Origin: Mycobacterium sp. E2733
GTDB taxonomy: Bacteria > Actinomycetota > Actinomycetes > Mycobacteriales > Mycobacteriaceae
Assembly: GCF_001667585.1 (NCBI RefSeq)
Contig: NZ_LZJZ01000061.1
Location: 62,001-126,000 of the forward strand
Direction of reading: 5' to 3'
Length of the DNA: 64,000 nt
Shown: positions 43,525-52,144 of the stretch, in pieces
Layout of the letters: each line of letters begins with the position of its first letter
How positions within the stretch are numbered: position 1 is the first letter of the stretch
Notes under the pieces: model-generated
Databases searched by the model: none
Seen by the model: only the letters and a program-made list of their open reading frames with translations
Told to the model about the DNA's origin: nothing
Position numbers and translations under genes: made by a program

Positions 43525-44070
43525 ATGGCGCCGGACCGTCTGGATCGGATCGAGTCCAGTTTGGCGATCAGTCAGCTGCCGAGTCGCTGTGCCATGGCGC
43601 TGGATGCCCGCGATGTGGACGCGTTAGTGGCGCTTTTCGTCGACGATGTCGACGCCGGCCCGCAGGGCCGCGGCCGGGAGGCGTTGCAGCGCTGGTATGA
43701 CCGGGTTCTGCGGCGGTTCTACCGCAGCATCCACCTGATCTGCGGGCACGAGTTCGACTTCGTCGACGCCGATCATGCGACGGGATCGGTGTACTGCCGC
43801 GCGGAGCACGAGGACGGTGACGGGTGGTACGTCATAACAATGCGCTACGACGATGTGTACGAACGACGCGATGGCCGGTGGTACTTCGTCAAGCGGCGTG
43901 AGCACCCGTGGTACTCCGTAGACGTGACCGAACGGCCCGGGCCGGAATTCATCCGGTGGCCGACGGACGTACCGCTTCGCGCGGCCATGCCGCAGCGGAT
44001 GCCGAGTTGGCGAGCGTTTTGGGAGAACGGCGATCCCGAGCAACCGGGGCGGCTCTCCCGGCGGCCGTAG
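43525..44070 (+). CDS. NTF2/SnoaL-like domain protein
   Basis: A 181-residue protein starting MAPDRLDRIESSLAISQLPS. It has the NTF2-like pattern: an N-terminal helix pair (MALDARDVDALVALFVDDVD), a GREALQRWYDRVLRRFYRSI helix and beta strands (GSVYCRAEHEDGDGWYVITM, VYERRDGRWYFVKRREHPWY). The SnoaL-type fold includes ring isomerases, dehydratases and steroid isomerases, and is often linked to aromatic dioxygenases. No specific activity can be assigned. Its apparent leaderless promoter sits beside an operator-B palindrome. Confidence 0.78.
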   Translation: MAPDRLDRIESSLAISQLPSRCAMALDARDVDALVALFVDDVDAGPQGRGREALQRWYDRVLRRFYRSIHLICGHEFDFVDADHATGSVYCRAEHEDGDGWYVITMRYDDVYERRDGRWYFVKRREHPWYSVDVTERPGPEFIRWPTDVPLRAAMPQRMPSWRAFWENGDPEQPGRLSRRP

Positions 44071-44088
44071 TCCGTTTACAATGCAGAG

Positions 44089-44126
44089 CGAAAGTGACAT
44101 TCTCATTTACGTAAATGCCAGTTATC
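44089..44126. promoter_or_regulatory. two operator B-type sites upstream of the CoA transferase / P450-3 operon
   Basis: CGAAAG-TGAC-ATTCTC (44089-44104) has the same arms as the second site at 39620-39635. GTAAAT-GCCA-GTTATC (44111-44126) has a right arm as at 59802-59817. Centres are 22 bp apart. Between them lies the perfect 14-bp palindrome CATTTACGTAAATG (44104-44117). Confidence 0.45.
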
Positions 44127-44160
44127 GCAAGCTTGGGAGGGCGTCATTTCTGACGACAAG

Positions 44161-45366
44161 GTGCTCAGCGGAGTTCGTGTGCTGGAGGTCGCCGCGTGGA
44201 CGTTCGTGCCCTCGGCCGGAGCGGTACTCGCGGAGTGGGGCGCAGAAGTCATCAAGGTCGAGCCGCGCATCGGCGGTGATCCCCAGCGCGGGCTGGTCAC
44301 CATGGGAATCGTTGACGGTGGCGGCGGGTCGGTCAACTACATGATCGAAATCCCCAACCGGGGTAAGAAATCTATCGGGGTGGACCTGAGCACTCCCGGC
44401 GGTCAGGAAGTGGTGCGCGAGCTGGCCAAGACCTGCGACGTGTTCTTGACCAGTTACCTGCCGGAGCGCCGCAAGAAGTTTGGCATCGACGTCGAGGACA
44501 TCAGAGCGGCCAACCCGAGCATCGTTTATGTGCGGGGGTCGGGGCACGGGCCGAAAGGGCCCGATGCCGACAAGCCCGGCTACGACGGTGTGTCCTACTG
44601 GGCGCGTGGGGGAATCGCCAACGTCCTCACCGAGGAGGCCGACGAGCTGGTGCGTTCGCGGCCCGCGTTCGGCGACCTGCTCGGCGGGATGACGATCGCG
44701 GGAGGGATCGCCGCCGCGCTCTACAAAAAGGCAACGACCGGAAAAGGCTCGGTGGTCGACGTTTCCCTCCTCGGATTGGCCGCGTGGAACCTCGGCCCCG
44801 ACGTCGCGGTGAGCCAGATACACGGCGGCAGCGCCATTCCCAAGTACGGGCACGCCGATTCACCCAACCCGCTGGTGGCCACCTACCGCACGAAAGACGA
44901 CCGCTACGTGCAGCTCATGATGCTGCAACTCGACAAGTTCTACGCCGAGGCGATGCGGGTGATCGGTCTGCCCGAGTTGGTCGACGATCCGCGATTCGCC
45001 GATCCCGCGTCGCGGTTCGAGAACCGAGTAAGTCTGGTCGCGTTGCTGGACGAGGCGTTTGCAAGGCGCACATTGGCCGAATGGCGCGAGACTCTGGCGG
45101 CACTCTCAGGGGCATGGGGAATCGTGCAGACACCGGCCGAGCTTTGTCAGGACCCCGCCGTCGTCGCGAACGGCTACGTCGCGCGCACCCAAACCGTCAG
45201 CGGAGTGCCGTTTTCGTTGCCCACCAACCCCGTTCAATTCGACGGGCGGTCGGTTATCCCGCCCGGAGCGCCCGAGCACGGCCAGCACACTGAGGAAGTC
45301 CTGATGGACGCCGGCATCGACTGGGACACGATCACGAAGTACAAGGAATCCGGGGCGATCCTATGA
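44161..45366 (+). CDS. CaiB/BaiF family III CoA transferase
   Basis: From GTG 44161 there are 401 residues: LSGVRVLEVAAWTFVPSAGA, LAEWGAEVIKVEPRIGGDPQ, NRGKKSIGVDLSTPGGQEVV, SIVYVRGSGHGPKGPDADKP and the catalytic-region GDLLGGMTIAGGIAAALYKK. GTG has no ribosome site at useful spacing. GGGAGG at 44136-44141 instead points to ATT at 44146, which would give ISDDKVLSGVRVLEV, a typical family N-terminus, so the real start may be ATT. The stop overlaps the P450 start as ATGA. It probably transfers CoA to a pathway acid. Confidence 0.88.
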   Translation: MLSGVRVLEVAAWTFVPSAGAVLAEWGAEVIKVEPRIGGDPQRGLVTMGIVDGGGGSVNYMIEIPNRGKKSIGVDLSTPGGQEVVRELAKTCDVFLTSYLPERRKKFGIDVEDIRAANPSIVYVRGSGHGPKGPDADKPGYDGVSYWARGGIANVLTEEADELVRSRPAFGDLLGGMTIAGGIAAALYKKATTGKGSVVDVSLLGLAAWNLGPDVAVSQIHGGSAIPKYGHADSPNPLVATYRTKDDRYVQLMMLQLDKFYAEAMRVIGLPELVDDPRFADPASRFENRVSLVALLDEAFARRTLAEWRETLAALSGAWGIVQTPAELCQDPAVVANGYVARTQTVSGVPFSLPTNPVQFDGRSVIPPGAPEHGQHTEEVLMDAGIDWDTITKYKESGAIL

Positions 45367-46574
45367 GCTCAGCGATCTCCATCGAATTCGACCCGTTCTC
45401 AACCGAGTTCTTCAACGGGGCCTACGACACCTACCGACGGCTGCGCGACGAGGCACCCATCTATTACAACGCGAAGTGGGATTTCTGGGCGCTCACCCGG
45501 TACGACGATGTAGCACCCGCGACCAAAGACCACGAAACCTTCTCGTCGGCCAAGGGCGCGACGCTGGACATGGTCAAGGCGCATGACGACGCCATCCCGG
45601 TACCCAAGGTGATCATCTCCATGGACCCGCCCGAGCATCAGAAGATGCGCAGGCTCGTTAGCAACGTATTCACCCCGCGGTCGATCGCCGCGTTGGAAGA
45701 TATGGTGCGCGACAAGGTCTATGAGCGCATCGATGCGCTGGATCCGGCGTCCTTCGACGTCGTTGCCGACTTCTCGGCCCTGTTCCCCAACGAGGTCATC
45801 ACCACGATGCTCGGCGTGCCGAAACAGGACCGCGACCAGATCCGCCTCTGGCTGGACTTGCTGCTTGAGCGGCATCCCGGCGAGATCGCGACCACCAAGC
45901 GGGGATACCAGGCGTCGGTGAACACCGGCCTGTATTACTACGACCTGGTGCAGCAGCGGCGAGCCCGACCGGAAGACGACATGATCAGCCGTTTGATCGA
46001 GACGGAGATCGAACGCGACGGCGTGGTGGAAAAGCTTACCGACGTCGACATCACCGGTTTCGCAACGATGCTCGGCGGGGCGGGCGCCGAAACGGTCACC
46101 AAGTTGGTGGGCAATGCGATCGTCGCCTTCGCCGATTTTCCCGACCAGTGGCGCAAGCTTCGCGGCGACCGAAGCAAAATTCCCGCCGCGGTGGAGGAGC
46201 TGCTGCGCTACGAGGCTCCCTCGCAGTATCAGGTCCGGACCGCCACGCGCGACGTGACGTATTACGGGACAACGATCCCGGCGGGCGGTGCGGTGCTACT
46301 GGTCACCGGTTCGGCGACACGTGACGAGCGCATGTTCGACGATCCCGACCGGTTGGACATCGATCGAGAGCGCAAGATGGGCTTCAACCTCGCGTTCGGC
46401 TACGGGATACACAGTTGCCTCGGTGCGGCATTGGCTCGCATGGAGAGCCGCGTTGCGCTTAACGCGCTGCTGGACCTACTTCCCGAGTACGAAGTCGACC
46501 GCGACCGGCTGCAGCGTGTGGCAATGGCGAATGTCTGTGGCTGGTCAAATGTGCCCGTGCGCAGGGTTGGCTAG
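45363..46574 (+). CDS. cytochrome P450 (third of four)
   Basis: A 403-residue soluble P450 starting MSSAISIEFDPFSTEFFNGA. The I-helix is TMLGGAGAETVTKLVG (Thr after Glu replaced by Thr-Val order, AGAETV), ExxR is EELLRYEAP, and the haem loop is FGYGIHSCLGAALARMES with Cys about 352. It is translationally coupled to the CoA transferase. Its 3' end is 10 bp from the convergent TetR gene. Electrons probably come from a ferredoxin and FprA; no ferredoxin gene lies in this window. Confidence 0.92.
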   Translation: MSSAISIEFDPFSTEFFNGAYDTYRRLRDEAPIYYNAKWDFWALTRYDDVAPATKDHETFSSAKGATLDMVKAHDDAIPVPKVIISMDPPEHQKMRRLVSNVFTPRSIAALEDMVRDKVYERIDALDPASFDVVADFSALFPNEVITTMLGVPKQDRDQIRLWLDLLLERHPGEIATTKRGYQASVNTGLYYYDLVQQRRARPEDDMISRLIETEIERDGVVEKLTDVDITGFATMLGGAGAETVTKLVGNAIVAFADFPDQWRKLRGDRSKIPAAVEELLRYEAPSQYQVRTATRDVTYYGTTIPAGGAVLLVTGSATRDERMFDDPDRLDIDRERKMGFNLAFGYGIHSCLGAALARMESRVALNALLDLLPEYEVDRDRLQRVAMANVCGWSNVPVRRVG

Positions 46575-46584
46575 GGCGGGACGT

Positions 46585-47187
46585 TCAGCGCCGTCGGCCG
46601 TGGCCGTCGACGAATCCGTTCACCACATAGGCCCTTACGAATTCGGCGACCGCGTCGTCGTCACGCATATCGATCGTTGGCGATGGAGTCGTGAACAGGG
46701 AGAATAGGATTCGCGCGAACCATTCGGTCGCAGTAGGGATGTCGAGATCACTTCGAACCTCGCCGGTGAGCCTGGCAGCGGAGACGTAGGGCGCCAGGAA
46801 CTCGGTGCATTCCTTCAGGAGCATGGCCGCGTTCTTCGTCATCATCAGGCTGACTTCCGCCTCGTCGAAGTACGCCTCCGGCTCGACGACCCTGCGCGCC
46901 TGGGTGACGAAGACGGCGGCTTCCACGAGCCGGCCCTCGAGGGTGCTACCGCCGCGACGGTCGATCGCCTTGGCCATGTTGCGGTAGAACCGCTGCGATG
47001 CCGCCTCGGCGCAGGCTTCGACGATTGTCTCCTTGTCCCGGAAGTATTCGTAGAATGTGCTGCGGGACACGTCGGCCGCCCGCGCTATGTCGACGATGGT
47101 CGTCTTGGCCAGGCTCTGGGTCCGAAAGCAGGCGAAGGCCGCCGCGATGATGGCAGCGCGGGTGTCGGTCGCGGTTGCCTGCGTCAT
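46585..47187 (-). CDS. TetR-family transcriptional regulator (regulator C)
   Basis: A 200-residue protein starting MTQATATDTRAAIIAAAFAC. The helix-turn-helix is TIVDIARAADVSRSTFYEYF followed by RDKETIVEACAE. The C-terminal domain includes VVEPEAYFDEAEVSLMMTKN. It lies 45 bp after the stop of the Ltp2-like gene on the same strand, with no clear operator in that gap. It is probably the last gene of the igr-like operon and may control it through the palindrome at 53416-53433. Control of the motif-B sites is an alternative. Confidence 0.86.
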   Translation of the reverse strand: MTQATATDTRAAIIAAAFACFRTQSLAKTTIVDIARAADVSRSTFYEYFRDKETIVEACAEAASQRFYRNMAKAIDRRGGSTLEGRLVEAAVFVTQARRVVEPEAYFDEAEVSLMMTKNAAMLLKECTEFLAPYVSAARLTGEVRSDLDIPTATEWFARILFSLFTTPSPTIDMRDDDAVAEFVRAYVVNGFVDGHGRRR

Positions 47188-47232
47188 GGAGGACTCCTTT
47201 CTAGCTTCCGATGAGAGTAGCGGTGTTGCGAC

Positions 47233-48402
47233 TCAGCGGTCGGGCGAGAGGATCAGCCCGCTGGTCGGGACGCCGGTGCCCGACGTGACCAGGACATGTT
47301 CGACGCGGTCGACCTGGTTGTGGGACGTGCCGCGCACCTGTCGCACTCCCTCGGTGATCCCGTTCATCCCGTGAATGTAGGCCTCGCCGAGCAGGCCGCC
47401 GTTGGTGTTGATCGGCATCCGTCCGCCCAACGACAGTTCGTCGATCGACACGAAATCCTTGGCCTCGCCCCGTCCGCAGAACCCGAGTTCTTCGAGTTGG
47501 GTGAATACGAACGGTGTGAAGTGGTCGTAGAGGAACGCCGTCGAGATGTCATCCGGTTTCAGTCCGGAGTCGCGCCACAGCTTGTTGCCGACCACGCCCA
47601 TCTCTGGTAGCCCGGTGATCTCTTCGCGGTAGTAACTCGTCATCACCTCGCCGTCGTACGCCGCGCCCTGGGCGGCCGCGGTGATGACGGCGGGCGGCTT
47701 GGGCAGATCGCGCGCCCGCTCGACGCTGGTCACCACCATCGCGACGCCGCCATCACTTTCCTGGCAGCAATCCAGCAGGCGCAGCACCGGTTCGATGATC
47801 CAGCGTGACTCCTGGTGCTGCTCAAGGGATATCGGCTTGCCGTAAAACCAGGCGTCCGGATTGTTGGCGGCATGTTTGCGGTCGATGACCGAGATCTTGC
47901 CGAAGTCGGCGTTGGTGACGCCGTAGGTCGACATGTACCGCTGAGCGTGCAGGGCGACCCACGCGGCCGGGGTCATGAACCCGAACGGGGCATAGGGTGC
48001 CATCCACAACGGCGTCACACCGGGCTGGCGTCCAGCGCCGCCGAAACGAAAGCCGGAGCGCTCGTTGAATGCTCGGTAGCACACCACTGCCTCGGCGGCA
48101 CCTGTCGCGACGGCCATCGCGGCCTGCATCACGGTGCCCGCCGCCGCTCCGCCCCCGTGCGGCACCCTGGTGAAGAACGATAAGTTCTCGATACCGACGT
48201 TGCGGGCGACCTCGATCTCCTCGTTCTCGTCGACGGTGAACGTCACCATGCCGTCAACATCGCGGGGCCGCAAACCCGCATCGTCGATGGCTGCCTTGAC
48301 CGCCTCGCAGGCCAGCTGGATTTCGGTGCGGCCAGACTCCTTGGAGAATTCCGTCTGGCCGATGCCGGCCAGAGCGGTTCTACCGCCGATGCCGGTGCTC
48401 AC
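47233..48402 (-). CDS. thiolase-fold aldolase, Ltp2-like (steroid side-chain retro-aldolase type)
   Basis: GTG at 48402 overlaps the upstream stop (GTGA) and gives 389 residues. It is a SCP-x/thiolase-superfamily protein without the thiolase nucleophile Cys; the region reads VPHGGGAAAGTVMQAAMAVA. Tyr292 (TAFLYDHFTPFV) and Tyr342 (GGLLGEAYIHGMN) fall where I recall the catalytic tyrosines of Ltp2. In M. tuberculosis Ltp2 with the DUF35 part of ChsH2 cleaves a 17-hydroxy C22 steroid-CoA to a ketosteroid and propionyl-CoA. A separate DUF35 gene lies three genes upstream, as expected for a partner. Confidence 0.82.
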   Translation of the reverse strand: MSTGIGGRTALAGIGQTEFSKESGRTEIQLACEAVKAAIDDAGLRPRDVDGMVTFTVDENEEIEVARNVGIENLSFFTRVPHGGGAAAGTVMQAAMAVATGAAEAVVCYRAFNERSGFRFGGAGRQPGVTPLWMAPYAPFGFMTPAAWVALHAQRYMSTYGVTNADFGKISVIDRKHAANNPDAWFYGKPISLEQHQESRWIIEPVLRLLDCCQESDGGVAMVVTSVERARDLPKPPAVITAAAQGAAYDGEVMTSYYREEITGLPEMGVVGNKLWRDSGLKPDDISTAFLYDHFTPFVFTQLEELGFCGRGEAKDFVSIDELSLGGRMPINTNGGLLGEAYIHGMNGITEGVRQVRGTSHNQVDRVEHVLVTSGTGVPTSGLILSPDR

Positions 48403-48851
48403 GCATCGACCCCGTCGAGCAGGCTGAGCACCGCGGTGCCGGAGACATGCGCTCCGAGGCTGTTGGTGCCCTTGAAGGTGACCTCGACCAAGCCCTCGCC
48501 GTCCGCCGACGACTTGTCGGTGACGCTGCCTTCGAAGCGCAGCGGATCGTTCGGGTAGGCGGGAACACCCAGGCGAACGGAAAGCTTCTTGACCATCGCC
48601 TCGGGTCCGGCCCAGTCGTGCAGAAACTTCACACACAGCCCGTTGGTGGTCAGGATGTTGAGGAAGATGTCTTTGGAGCCTTGGGAATTGGCGAAGTCAC
48701 GGTCGTGGTGTACCGGCATGTAGTCACGGGAGGCGATGGCGCCCGCGACGATCAGCGTGGTGGTCACTGGCACGTCCATCGGTGTGACCTCGTCACCCAC
48801 GTTGATGGTGTTCCACGCCAGGGTCGTGGTGCGCTTGATGGTGGAGGTCAT
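48399..48851 (-). CDS. MaoC-like enoyl-CoA hydratase subunit, ChsH1-like
   Basis: A 150-residue hot-dog protein starting MTSTIKRTTTLAWNTINVGD. It carries the hydratase dyad as D43-x4-H48 (SRDYMPVHHDRDFA) and a typical TTNGLCVKFLHDWAG helix. In the cholesterol pathway ChsH1 supplies the catalytic residues while the ChsH2 MaoC domain is inactive. The same split of roles is visible here with the protein at 50395-50946. The ATG overlaps the FadE28-like stop and its stop overlaps the aldolase start, so translation is coupled. Confidence 0.83.
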   Translation of the reverse strand: MTSTIKRTTTLAWNTINVGDEVTPMDVPVTTTLIVAGAIASRDYMPVHHDRDFANSQGSKDIFLNILTTNGLCVKFLHDWAGPEAMVKKLSVRLGVPAYPNDPLRFEGSVTDKSSADGEGLVEVTFKGTNSLGAHVSGTAVLSLLDGVDA

Positions 48852-49960
48852 TTGCGGCTTCCTTCCAGGTATGCGTTGCCGAGCCGGGCCAACTGCTGTG
48901 ATGCCGACCCGAGTGCGAGTTCGTTCTGCTTGGCCCACAGGAAATAACGGGACAGCGGGTAGGTGACGTCGATTCCCATGCCGCCGTGCACCTGCTGGGC
49001 CGAGGAGGCGACGCGGGCGCCTGCCTCGGCGGCCCAGAACTTGGCGATGTCGGCCTCTCGATCGGCCGGTCGCCCTTGGGCGATCAACCATGCCGCGTGC
49101 CACGTGGTCCACCGGATGGCTTCGACGTCGATGAACGCGTCGGCGAGGCGCTGCTGGACGGCCTGGAAGGAGCCGATGGGGCGGCCGAACTGTTCGCGCT
49201 CGCTGGTGTACTTGGCGGCTAGTTTCAAAGCCCTTTCCACAACACCGATTTGGATCGCACACAAGCCGACGAGGGCGCGGGTGTAGAGCGAGCCGACTAT
49301 GTTCCCGGCGTCGTGCTCGGTGAGCCGACGGCCGATCGCGCCGGTCAATTCCACATCGGCGTGGGGTTCACCATTGGTGGTGGGCACGGGTGCGATACCT
49401 ACGCCGTCGGTTCCGGTGTCGACGATGAATAATCCGGGACCGTCCTCGGTCTGCGCCGACACCACGACGGCCGCTGCGAGTTGCGCGGCGGGCACCAGCT
49501 CTTTGTTGCCTTCCAGTCGCCACGTGTCGCCGTCGGATCGCGCGTTGGTGCGCGGTGTTGTCGGGTCGGAGTTGCCAGGTTCGACGAGCGCCGCGGTGAG
49601 GATCGTGCTGCCGTCGACCACGCCGGGCAGATACCGTTGCCGCAAAACCGAATCACCGTGCCGGACAATCGTATCCGCGCCGAGCAGGAGCGTGGCATAC
49701 ACGGGTACAGGCGCGACACTGAATCCGACCTCGCTGAGCAGTACACCCAATTCGACGAACCCGCCGCCGCTGCCGCCCACGGATTCTGGTAGTGCGATGC
49801 CGAGTAGGTCGGCGGATGCGAGATCGTTCCACAGTCCGGCGTCGTAGCGCACGTCGCCGGACTCCAGTTCGGCCAGATGTTCGGGCGTGGCACGGTGCTC
49901 GAACAGCTGGCGCGCAACTTTTCCGACCGTCTCTTGTTCTTCCGTGAACGTGAAATCCAT
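48848..49960 (-). CDS. acyl-CoA dehydrogenase subunit, FadE28/ChsE1-like
   Basis: A 370-residue protein starting MDFTFTEEQETVGKVARQLF. Signatures: ALPESVGGSGGGFVELGVLL, LTAALVEPGNSD, KYTSEREQFGRPIGSFQAVQ and QQVHGGMGIDVTYPLSRYFL. It resembles the smaller, FadE28-type partner of the alpha2beta2 steroid acyl-CoA dehydrogenases, whose other subunit would be the FadE29-like protein at 50963-52144. The two genes are separated by the ChsH2-like genes here, unlike the adjacent pair in M. tuberculosis. Confidence 0.83.
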   Translation of the reverse strand: MDFTFTEEQETVGKVARQLFEHRATPEHLAELESGDVRYDAGLWNDLASADLLGIALPESVGGSGGGFVELGVLLSEVGFSVAPVPVYATLLLGADTIVRHGDSVLRQRYLPGVVDGSTILTAALVEPGNSDPTTPRTNARSDGDTWRLEGNKELVPAAQLAAAVVVSAQTEDGPGLFIVDTGTDGVGIAPVPTTNGEPHADVELTGAIGRRLTEHDAGNIVGSLYTRALVGLCAIQIGVVERALKLAAKYTSEREQFGRPIGSFQAVQQRLADAFIDVEAIRWTTWHAAWLIAQGRPADREADIAKFWAAEAGARVASSAQQVHGGMGIDVTYPLSRYFLWAKQNELALGSASQQLARLGNAYLEGSRK

Positions 49961-49981
49961 TGTTTTCGCTTTACCTTCTCC

Positions 49982-50395
49982 TCAGCCGGCGGGCCGGAAT
50001 TGGTGCAGCACCAACTCGTCGCCGCTCGGCAGCGCTTCGAATGTCTCGAAGAAGACCTCGACGGGCATGCCGACCTCGATCGCGGCGGGATCGATGTCGC
50101 AGAGGTTCGAGACGATGCGGACGCCCTCGTCGAGTTCGATGAGCGCGACGACGTAGGGGTACTGGAGGAACGGCAGCGGCGGATACTGGGGCATCACGAA
50201 GCTGTACACCGTGCCGCGACCCGAGGCCACGACGTAGTCCCACTTCAGCGACTGGCACTTACCGCACATCGGCCGTGGCGGGACACGTAACGTCTGGCAG
50301 TCTGCGCAGCGCTGAATGCGAAGCTCGTTGTCTTTCAAGCCCGACCAGAAGAACTCGGTGTCTGGACTGATCGAAGGGGCAAGTCTGCTGGCCAT
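49982..50395 (-). CDS. DUF35 / OB-fold Zn-ribbon protein (ChsH2 C-terminal domain-like)
   Basis: A 137-residue protein: helix DTEFFWSGLKDNELRIQRCA, a zinc ribbon CADCQTLRVPPRPMCGKC (two CxxC pairs), then an OB fold (GRGTVYSFVMPQYPPLPFLQ, VVALIELDEGVRIVSNL). This is the standalone form of the domain fused to the C-terminus of M. tuberculosis ChsH2, where it binds and activates Ltp2. The start overlaps the upstream hydratase stop by one base (TGATG), so the two halves of ChsH2 are separate but coupled genes here. Confidence 0.88.
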   Translation of the reverse strand: MASRLAPSISPDTEFFWSGLKDNELRIQRCADCQTLRVPPRPMCGKCQSLKWDYVVASGRGTVYSFVMPQYPPLPFLQYPYVVALIELDEGVRIVSNLCDIDPAAIEVGMPVEVFFETFEALPSGDELVLHQFRPAG

Positions 50396-50946
50396 CAGCT
50401 TCTCGTCTTGAATCGCAGGGTGCGGAACCACTGGCGGCCGATGACCTCGCCATTCTGATCGCGGTAGGTGGTCACCCAGGTGACGAAGAAGCCATCGCCC
50501 ATCGCCGTCTTCTTTTCGTCGGAGATCGAGTCGAACACCGTCTCGGCGGTGATCTCGTCTCCGACCCGGGGATAGCGTTCGATCTCAAACTCGGAGTTCG
50601 TCGCGATGATGCCGGTATAGCCGGCGTCGGACAAGAACTGCAGCGGGTTGCTCTTGATTTCGATCGGCACGCCGCCGCGCTCGCGAATGCCCGCCAGCTT
50701 CGGCGGGGGCATCGTCCAGCTCTGCAGCATCACCGGCGGCGAGACCAAGCCGCCGTGGCGCGAGTTGCGGGCGAACTCCTCATCGAGGTAGGCCGGGTTC
50801 ATGTCGTCTAACGCGTGCGCCCAGTGCCGGATCATCGCGGGGTTCACCGGATCCGGCGCGCGAGCGGGTCTGCCGACCCCGTCGGTGGGCGTGCCGATTA
50901 GCGCGTCGAGGCGCTGCCGCAGTTCGTCTTTGGTCAATTCAGTCAC
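50395..50946 (-). CDS. MaoC-like hydratase subunit, ChsH2 N-terminal domain-like
   Basis: GTG at 50946 gives 183 residues starting VTELTKDELRQRLDALIGTP. It is an FAS1/MaoC-type hot-dog domain with PDPVNPAMIRHWAHALDDMN and FEIERYPRVGDEITAETVFD. The position of the hydratase dyad reads D48-MNPA-Y53, so the catalytic His is Tyr, as expected for the inactive ChsH2-type subunit that pairs with an active ChsH1. It is 16 bp downstream of the FadE29-like gene and coupled to the DUF35 gene. Confidence 0.83.
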   Translation of the reverse strand: MTELTKDELRQRLDALIGTPTDGVGRPARAPDPVNPAMIRHWAHALDDMNPAYLDEEFARNSRHGGLVSPPVMLQSWTMPPPKLAGIRERGGVPIEIKSNPLQFLSDAGYTGIIATNSEFEIERYPRVGDEITAETVFDSISDEKKTAMGDGFFVTWVTTYRDQNGEVIGRQWFRTLRFKTRS

Positions 50947-50962
50947 TGGGTTGGTAGTCCTT

Positions 50963-52144
50963 TCAGGAGGCTCGCATGTCGCGGGGTGCGCGTGGCATTC
51001 CGAGACCTGCCATGGCGATGATGTCGCGTTGAAGTTCGTTGGCGCCGCCGCCGAATGTGTTGATGACGGCGAGCCGGTAGGCGCTCTCCAGTTCGCCCTT
51101 GAGCGGAGCCGACGCATCCTTGCGCAGGCCCGCCTGGCCCACCACGTCGAGCAGCTCGCGGGCGACCTGCTGAGTTAGCTCGGTGCCGAACACCTTTGCG
51201 GCCGAGGCCTCGCCCATCGCTAGGCCGCCCGAGCTCATGTTCGTGTTTACCCGCAGGTTGAGCAGCCGGTAGGCCGCAACCTGAGCCTCGACCCGTGCCA
51301 ATGCCTGTTGCACCCAGGGCTGGTCGATCACGAACCCGTCGTCGAGCTCGGTCGTCTTGGCCCACTGCAGCGTCTTGTCGAACAATGGCTCCAGCGCACC
51401 GAGGTTGCCGAGTGCCGCGCGCTCGAGGTTCAGCTGGTTGGTGACCAGCTTCCACCCCTGGTTCTCGCCGAGCACGATGGCGCTCTCGGGCACGCGCACG
51501 TCGTCGTAGAAGGTGTAATACGTCGAAACGCCGGGCATCGTTCGCAGGGGTTTCCAGGAAAAACCGGGCGAGTCGGTGGGCACGATGAATACCGTGATGC
51601 CCTTGTGCTTCTTGGCTTCCGGATCGGTTCGGGCGGCCAGCCAGATGTAGTCGGCGAATTCTGCACTGCTGGTGAACATTTTTGAGCCGTTGATCACGAA
51701 TTCGTCGCCGTCGCGCACCGCGCTGGTCCGTAGGGAGGCCAGGTCGCTTCCCGCACCGGGTTCTGAGTAGCCGATCGCGAAATCGACGGTGCCCTTGAGG
51801 ATCGCGGGAAGGAACTTCTGTTTCTGATCCTTGGTCCCGTACTGAATAAGCGTGGGGCCCACGGTGTTCAGCGTGATCATCGGGAGTGGCGCATGGACTC
51901 GGCGTGCTTCCTCGGCGAAGATGTACTGCTCGAGCGCGGTCAACCCGCTGCCGCCGTATTCGACCGGCCATGCGACGCCAAGCAATCCAGCCTCGCCGAG
52001 CGCCCGCCGACATTCGGTCACCGCGGCCCCGCCCTCCATCAAGCCTGCGACCGCCTTGCGGCGTTCGGGGGTCATCACGGCTTCGAGGCGTTCGCGGTAG
52101 TCCTTGCGCAGCTGTTCCTGTTCGGGGGTGTAGTCGAAATCCAT
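50963..52144 (-). CDS. acyl-CoA dehydrogenase subunit, FadE29/ChsE2-like
   Basis: A 393-residue protein starting MDFDYTPEQEQLRKDYRERL. It closely follows the FadE29 pattern: VAWPVEYGGSGLTALEQYIF, AIGYSEPGAGSDLASLRTSA, KMFTSSAEFADYIWLAARTD, YTFYDDVRVPESAIVLGENQ and the end VINTFGGGANELQRDIIAMA. In the cholesterol pathway this subunit carries the catalytic base. Its ATG overlaps the P450 stop (TGATG). It probably forms a heterotetramer with the protein at 48848-49960. Confidence 0.86.
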   Translation of the reverse strand: MDFDYTPEQEQLRKDYRERLEAVMTPERRKAVAGLMEGGAAVTECRRALGEAGLLGVAWPVEYGGSGLTALEQYIFAEEARRVHAPLPMITLNTVGPTLIQYGTKDQKQKFLPAILKGTVDFAIGYSEPGAGSDLASLRTSAVRDGDEFVINGSKMFTSSAEFADYIWLAARTDPEAKKHKGITVFIVPTDSPGFSWKPLRTMPGVSTYYTFYDDVRVPESAIVLGENQGWKLVTNQLNLERAALGNLGALEPLFDKTLQWAKTTELDDGFVIDQPWVQQALARVEAQVAAYRLLNLRVNTNMSSGGLAMGEASAAKVFGTELTQQVARELLDVVGQAGLRKDASAPLKGELESAYRLAVINTFGGGANELQRDIIAMAGLGMPRAPRDMRAS

